Below are positions 38,925 through 41,785 of a stretch of 41,785 bases of DNA, piece after piece. The notes beneath the pieces are model-generated. The model was not told where the DNA came from. It made no database searches and saw only the letters and a program-made list of their open reading frames with translations. Position 1 is the stretch's first letter, and the number at the start of each line of letters is the position of its first letter. The stretch covers positions 1 to 41,785 of the forward strand of contig SXOO01000043.1 in NCBI GenBank assembly GCA_005776725.1, in the 5' to 3' direction. Source of the DNA: Pseudomonadota bacterium (GTDB lineage: Bacteria > Myxococcota_A > UBA9042 > GCA-2863065). Made by a program: the position numbers and the translations under genes.

Positions 38925-41656
38925 TGCGACCCCCAGACGTTCTTCTCGACGGACCAAGTCACGGCAAGCGCGCAGCTAGTGGGCTGCTTGCGGTGTTGCT
39001 GGCGGTGGGCTGCGCAACGGCCCCGCCTCCACCCGCGCTCCCGCTATCGCAGCTGGCGCCGCCGCACACCACGCACCGATTCCCCAGCGGACTCACGGTC
39101 CTCGCGTTCCCTCGGCCTGGCGACCCGATCGTAGGCCTCGCGGCGTTCGTCACCACCGGCGGAAGGACCGAGTCAGCCGACGACGCCGGTGCGCTTCACG
39201 TCATCGAGCACCTGGTCTTCCGGGGCGGGAGCCCCCGCTTCCCTGCCACGCAGTTTCGAAAGCGGATGTCCTCGCTCGGGGATGAGATCGGCGGGTGGAC
39301 CTGGGACGACGAGATCCAGTTCGGCTTCGAGGTGCCCGCTACGCGCTTCCCGGAGGCGCTCGACGTCTTCGCCGAGGCGTTGATGGAGGTCCGCTGGGAC
39401 TCGAAGGCGCTGGACGAGGAGCGCCAGGTCGTTCTGCAGGAGATTGGTACCAGCGAGGACAACCCGTGGACTCGGCTGTGGAACGCCTTCGACGGCAAGA
39501 TGTTCCGACGACACCCCTACGGCCGCGCAGTGATCGGGGACCGGCAAACGGTGGCGGCCTTCACGGCCGAGGGGCTCGCCGCCTATCACCGCGACCGTTT
39601 TGCGCCGAACCACCTCGTGGTCGCCGTCGCCGGCGCCGTGGATGACGGCTTGGTCGAATCGATCGCCGCGCGTTTCGCCCGGTACTCCAAGGGGCCGACC
39701 AGCGTTGAGCTCCCCGGGGTGCTGGACGACGGGCCCGCCTCGGGTGAGGTGAGAATCGAAGCGGTTGGGGAGACCTGCCGGGCCATCCTCGGGGCTCGGA
39801 CGCCCGGGGCGCGGTCAGGGGAGTCGGCCGCCCTCACCGTCCTCGGGGCGCTGCTGGCGTCGCCGACCGAGGGGCTCCCTCCGCTGCTGTTTCGAGAGTC
39901 CGGGTGGGTCGTGGACTTCGGGGCGGATCACAACGCCATGGTCGACTACGGGCAACTCACGGTGCGGCTCGAGCTCCCCCTCGATCGCGCCCAGACCGTG
40001 CTGGACGCGGTCAACTCGTGGCTCGACGGCGTGGCGGAGCGCGGGTTCTCTCGCGAGGCAGTAGACGCCGCGGCGCGGCGGCTGGTCACGGATGCGGCGC
40101 GCGCAAGCGAGCGGCGTGGCGACCTCGCCATGAACGCGGGCATGGTCGTCGCCCGGGCCGGAGCGCAGGGGCCGCGGCTGGCGGCGCGTCTACTTGCGGT
40201 CACGCCCGACGAGGTTCGCGCGGTGGCCCGCCGTTGGCTCAAAGACCGCGTCACCGCCCTGGCGCTGCCGAAGGGCCGCTCGCTCGGGAAGTTCGGTCGC
40301 CTCCCTGAGCCCGTGGCGCCCGAGCCACCGCCGGACGCGGAGCGCGTTCTGGCGCCCGAGGGGCCGCCCTGGACGGTCGGTCCCGAGGAGATTTCGGGCA
40401 GCACCCACCGCTTCGTCTTCGACAACGGCCTGACCCTCCTGGTGCGCGAGCAGCCCGGGGCATCGCTCGTGGCGGCGGTCGCTTACGTCTCGGGCGGACA
40501 GTGGCTCGAGGAGCCCGGGCACGCAGGGATCGGCGTTCTGACGAACCGGGTGCTCACCACAGGCACAGCTCGGCTCGCGGTCAGGGAGTGGGACGGAGTC
40601 CTCTCGAGTCGGGCCATTGAGGTGCAGAGCCAGGTGGCAGGCGACGATCGCTCCCAGGTGGCTCGGAACAGCCACGCTCGCGACGGCGCCACGCTCGCCT
40701 TCTCAGGCACGTCAGCGGACACCGGGCTCATGCTGTCGCTCCTCGGCGAGGCCTTGTTCCGCCCTGTATTCCCAGCGGTCGAGGTCGCGAAGGCGCGAGA
40801 GGGCCTCCTCTCGGAGATTCGCGCGCTGGAGGACGATGACCTGGAGCGCACGAAGCAAGGCTTCTATGCGCTGGCTTATCCGAATCACCCGTACGGGCGG
40901 CCCACGATCGGCCTCAAGGCCACAGTCGAGCGCCTGTCGCAAGACGACGTCGCTGCCCATCACCGCCGAACCTACGCGCCCGACAGGACCGTCGTTGCCG
41001 TCGTAGGCGCCGTGCGCGCCGGGGAGGTCGCGCGCGAGCTGGCTCGTCGTTGGGGCGGCACGCCGGTGGCGACGCTGGGACCGCTGCCATCATGCGACGC
41101 CCCCGTGGCCCGTCCCGAGCTGGAGCGCGACGCCACGGAGAGCCGCGGTCGCCCCATCGCTTGCGTGAACCTCGGGGGGCCCGTGCTCGCCGGGGGCGAC
41201 CCGCGCTGGCCCGCGCTGGAGCTGCTGCTCACCATGACCCGCGGCCAACACTTCTATCAGTACGTCTATGAGCTGGGGGTGAGCTACCGCTCCTGGGTGC
41301 GGTACTGGCCGCACCGTGGGCCAAGCCCGTGGATCGTGGAGAACGACCTCGACAAGCGACGGTTCGCCGAGCTGGTGTCCGAGCTCGAAGCGGACGTAGC
41401 AAACTACGCGCGCAGTCGCTTCGGTGACGCGGATCTGGCCCTCGCGCGCGACCGCCTCCTCATCCAGGCGACGCTCGACGCTCAGAAGACGCGCGAGTCT
41501 GCGTTCGAGCTCGCGTGGGGCACATCCATCGGGCGGCCTTGGGACGCGACCGAGAGGCTTCCGGCCTCCTTCGGCGCGGTGACTCCCGACGAGGTGAACA
41601 AGCTCGCTCGTGAGGTCTTCGGCGCCCCGGTGCGTTACCGCTTGCTGACGCTCTGA
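38924..41656 (+). CDS. M16-family zinc metallopeptidase lipoprotein (two-domain, PqqL/pitrilysin type)
   Basis: This encodes 910 residues from GTG 38924, whose G is the last base of the giant gene's TAG (TAGTG), so the two are translationally coupled; GTG 38903 is an alternative. The N-terminus is a lipoprotein signal with lipobox AVGC (C30). The inverted zinc motif HVIEH (H92, E95, H96) and third ligand E173 (VVLQEIGTSEDNP) are intact. The C-terminal half (from about 500) repeats the fold without HxxEH, as in two-domain M16 proteins where the second half forms the closed chamber wall. It should be a periplasmic or surface-lipidated oligopeptidase. Its position suggests a role in processing or turnover of the giant protein or of peptides at the cell surface; that is inference. 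Confidence 0.92.
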   Translation: MRPPDVLLDGPSHGKRAASGLLAVLLAVGCATAPPPPALPLSQLAPPHTTHRFPSGLTVLAFPRPGDPIVGLAAFVTTGGRTESADDAGALHVIEHLVFRGGSPRFPATQFRKRMSSLGDEIGGWTWDDEIQFGFEVPATRFPEALDVFAEALMEVRWDSKALDEERQVVLQEIGTSEDNPWTRLWNAFDGKMFRRHPYGRAVIGDRQTVAAFTAEGLAAYHRDRFAPNHLVVAVAGAVDDGLVESIAARFARYSKGPTSVELPGVLDDGPASGEVRIEAVGETCRAILGARTPGARSGESAALTVLGALLASPTEGLPPLLFRESGWVVDFGADHNAMVDYGQLTVRLELPLDRAQTVLDAVNSWLDGVAERGFSREAVDAAARRLVTDAARASERRGDLAMNAGMVVARAGAQGPRLAARLLAVTPDEVRAVARRWLKDRVTALALPKGRSLGKFGRLPEPVAPEPPPDAERVLAPEGPPWTVGPEEISGSTHRFVFDNGLTLLVREQPGASLVAAVAYVSGGQWLEEPGHAGIGVLTNRVLTTGTARLAVREWDGVLSSRAIEVQSQVAGDDRSQVARNSHARDGATLAFSGTSADTGLMLSLLGEALFRPVFPAVEVAKAREGLLSEIRALEDDDLERTKQGFYALAYPNHPYGRPTIGLKATVERLSQDDVAAHHRRTYAPDRTVVAVVGAVRAGEVARELARRWGGTPVATLGPLPSCDAPVARPELERDATESRGRPIACVNLGGPVLAGGDPRWPALELLLTMTRGQHFYQYVYELGVSYRSWVRYWPHRGPSPWIVENDLDKRRFAELVSELEADVANYARSRFGDADLALARDRLLIQATLDAQKTRESAFELAWGTSIGRPWDATERLPASFGAVTPDEVNKLAREVFGAPVRYRLLTL

Positions 41657-41660
41657 GGGT

Positions 41661-41785
41661 CTAGTGGTGCGTGGACGCCGTGGCGGCTCGGGACAAAGCC
41701 TTCTGGATATGGTCGAGCAGGAGGCGAGGCGGGAAGGGCTTCTCGATCAGGATGAGGCCGGGGTCGACCACCCCCTGAACGCCGA
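41661..41785 (-). CDS. Response-regulator receiver domain, C-terminal fragment (partial)
   Basis: The last 41 residues of a minus-strand gene enter from the right edge and stop at 41661, 4 bp from the peptidase stop (convergent). GLILIEKPFPPRLLLDHIQ matches the end of a receiver domain, with the conserved Lys-Pro (EKPF) that contacts the phospho-Asp site, followed by the last helix and a short tail. It may be a hybrid histidine kinase or a stand-alone regulator; the rest is outside the window. Confidence 0.8.
   Translation of the reverse strand, partial: GVQGVVDPGLILIEKPFPPRLLLDHIQKALSRAATASTHH

Noticed and set aside
37122..38957. 611-codon minus-strand open frame opposite the barrel region
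   Set aside because: It is antisense to the OmpA-family part with clear TSP3 and OmpA motifs; composition is typical of a shadow.

Overview
The window is GC-rich and gene-dense. It looks like chromosome of a Myxococcota-type (former Deltaproteobacteria) bacterium or a relative. The evidence is a Ser/Thr kinase fused to a sigma-54 activator module, a 'Myxococcus cysteine-rich' repeat, MopE-like metal-binding motifs, a MYXO-CTERM-like sorting segment, kelch proteins with paired-cysteine N-terminal modules, and many secreted lipoproteins. There are no rRNA or tRNA genes, CRISPR arrays, insertion sequences or phage genes that I can recognise.

Layout. 1-3644 (minus): the N-terminal 1214 residues of a kinase / TPR-like / sigma-54 AAA+ regulator that runs off the left edge. 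3901-5244 (plus): a lipoprotein with an EWGTFTS motif. 5407-5595 (plus): a doubtful small membrane protein. 8153-5698 (minus): a two-gene unit of a secreted kelch protein and D-aminoacyl-tRNA deacylase (dtd), overlapping by GTGA. 8459-12611 (plus): central carbon metabolism, with a Chloroflexus-type malyl-CoA lyase followed by 2-oxoglutarate:ferredoxin oxidoreductase korA-korB. 12619-13602 (plus): a membrane-anchored SGNH hydrolase. 13755-14417 (plus): a TetR regulator with a strong palindromic operator candidate upstream. 14742-16130 (plus): a DUF1570-like zinc peptidase fused to a DUF1080-like domain. 16134-17975 (plus): a two-TM, two-RCK potassium channel. 20850-18019 (minus): an orphan ClpV/TssH ATPase. 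21060-38924 (plus): one uninterrupted 5954-codon gene for a giant cell-surface protein. 38924-41656 (plus): an M16 metallopeptidase lipoprotein overlapping the giant gene at TAGTG. 41785-41661 (minus): the last 41 residues of a response-regulator receiver domain.

The centrepiece is the giant protein. In order it has a signal peptide, a CSLREA / beta-helix head, an EGF-like Cys-rich linker, 23 tandem DUF11-like beta-sandwich repeats (22 with a conserved Cys pair), two jelly-roll plus metal-binding modules, a lamin-tail domain, a cysteine-dense stalk with about 47 Cys, and a long Asp-rich TSP3-like calcium-binding stretch. It then runs without a stop codon through what looks like a MYXO-CTERM sorting tail merged with a new signal peptide, and into a complete OmpA-family outer-membrane barrel with its own TSP3 linker and peptidoglycan-binding domain. 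The DNA reads as a surface-fibre gene and its barrel gene joined in frame, with a surface protease coupled behind. My inference is that this is a barrel-tethered or sortase-like-anchored adhesive fibre with a dedicated peptidase; the sequence gives the architecture but does not prove the function.

Starts were chosen by signal peptides, domain boundaries, overlaps and ribosome-binding sites. Long open frames opposite the giant gene, clpV and the kelch gene are GC-driven shadows and were left out.
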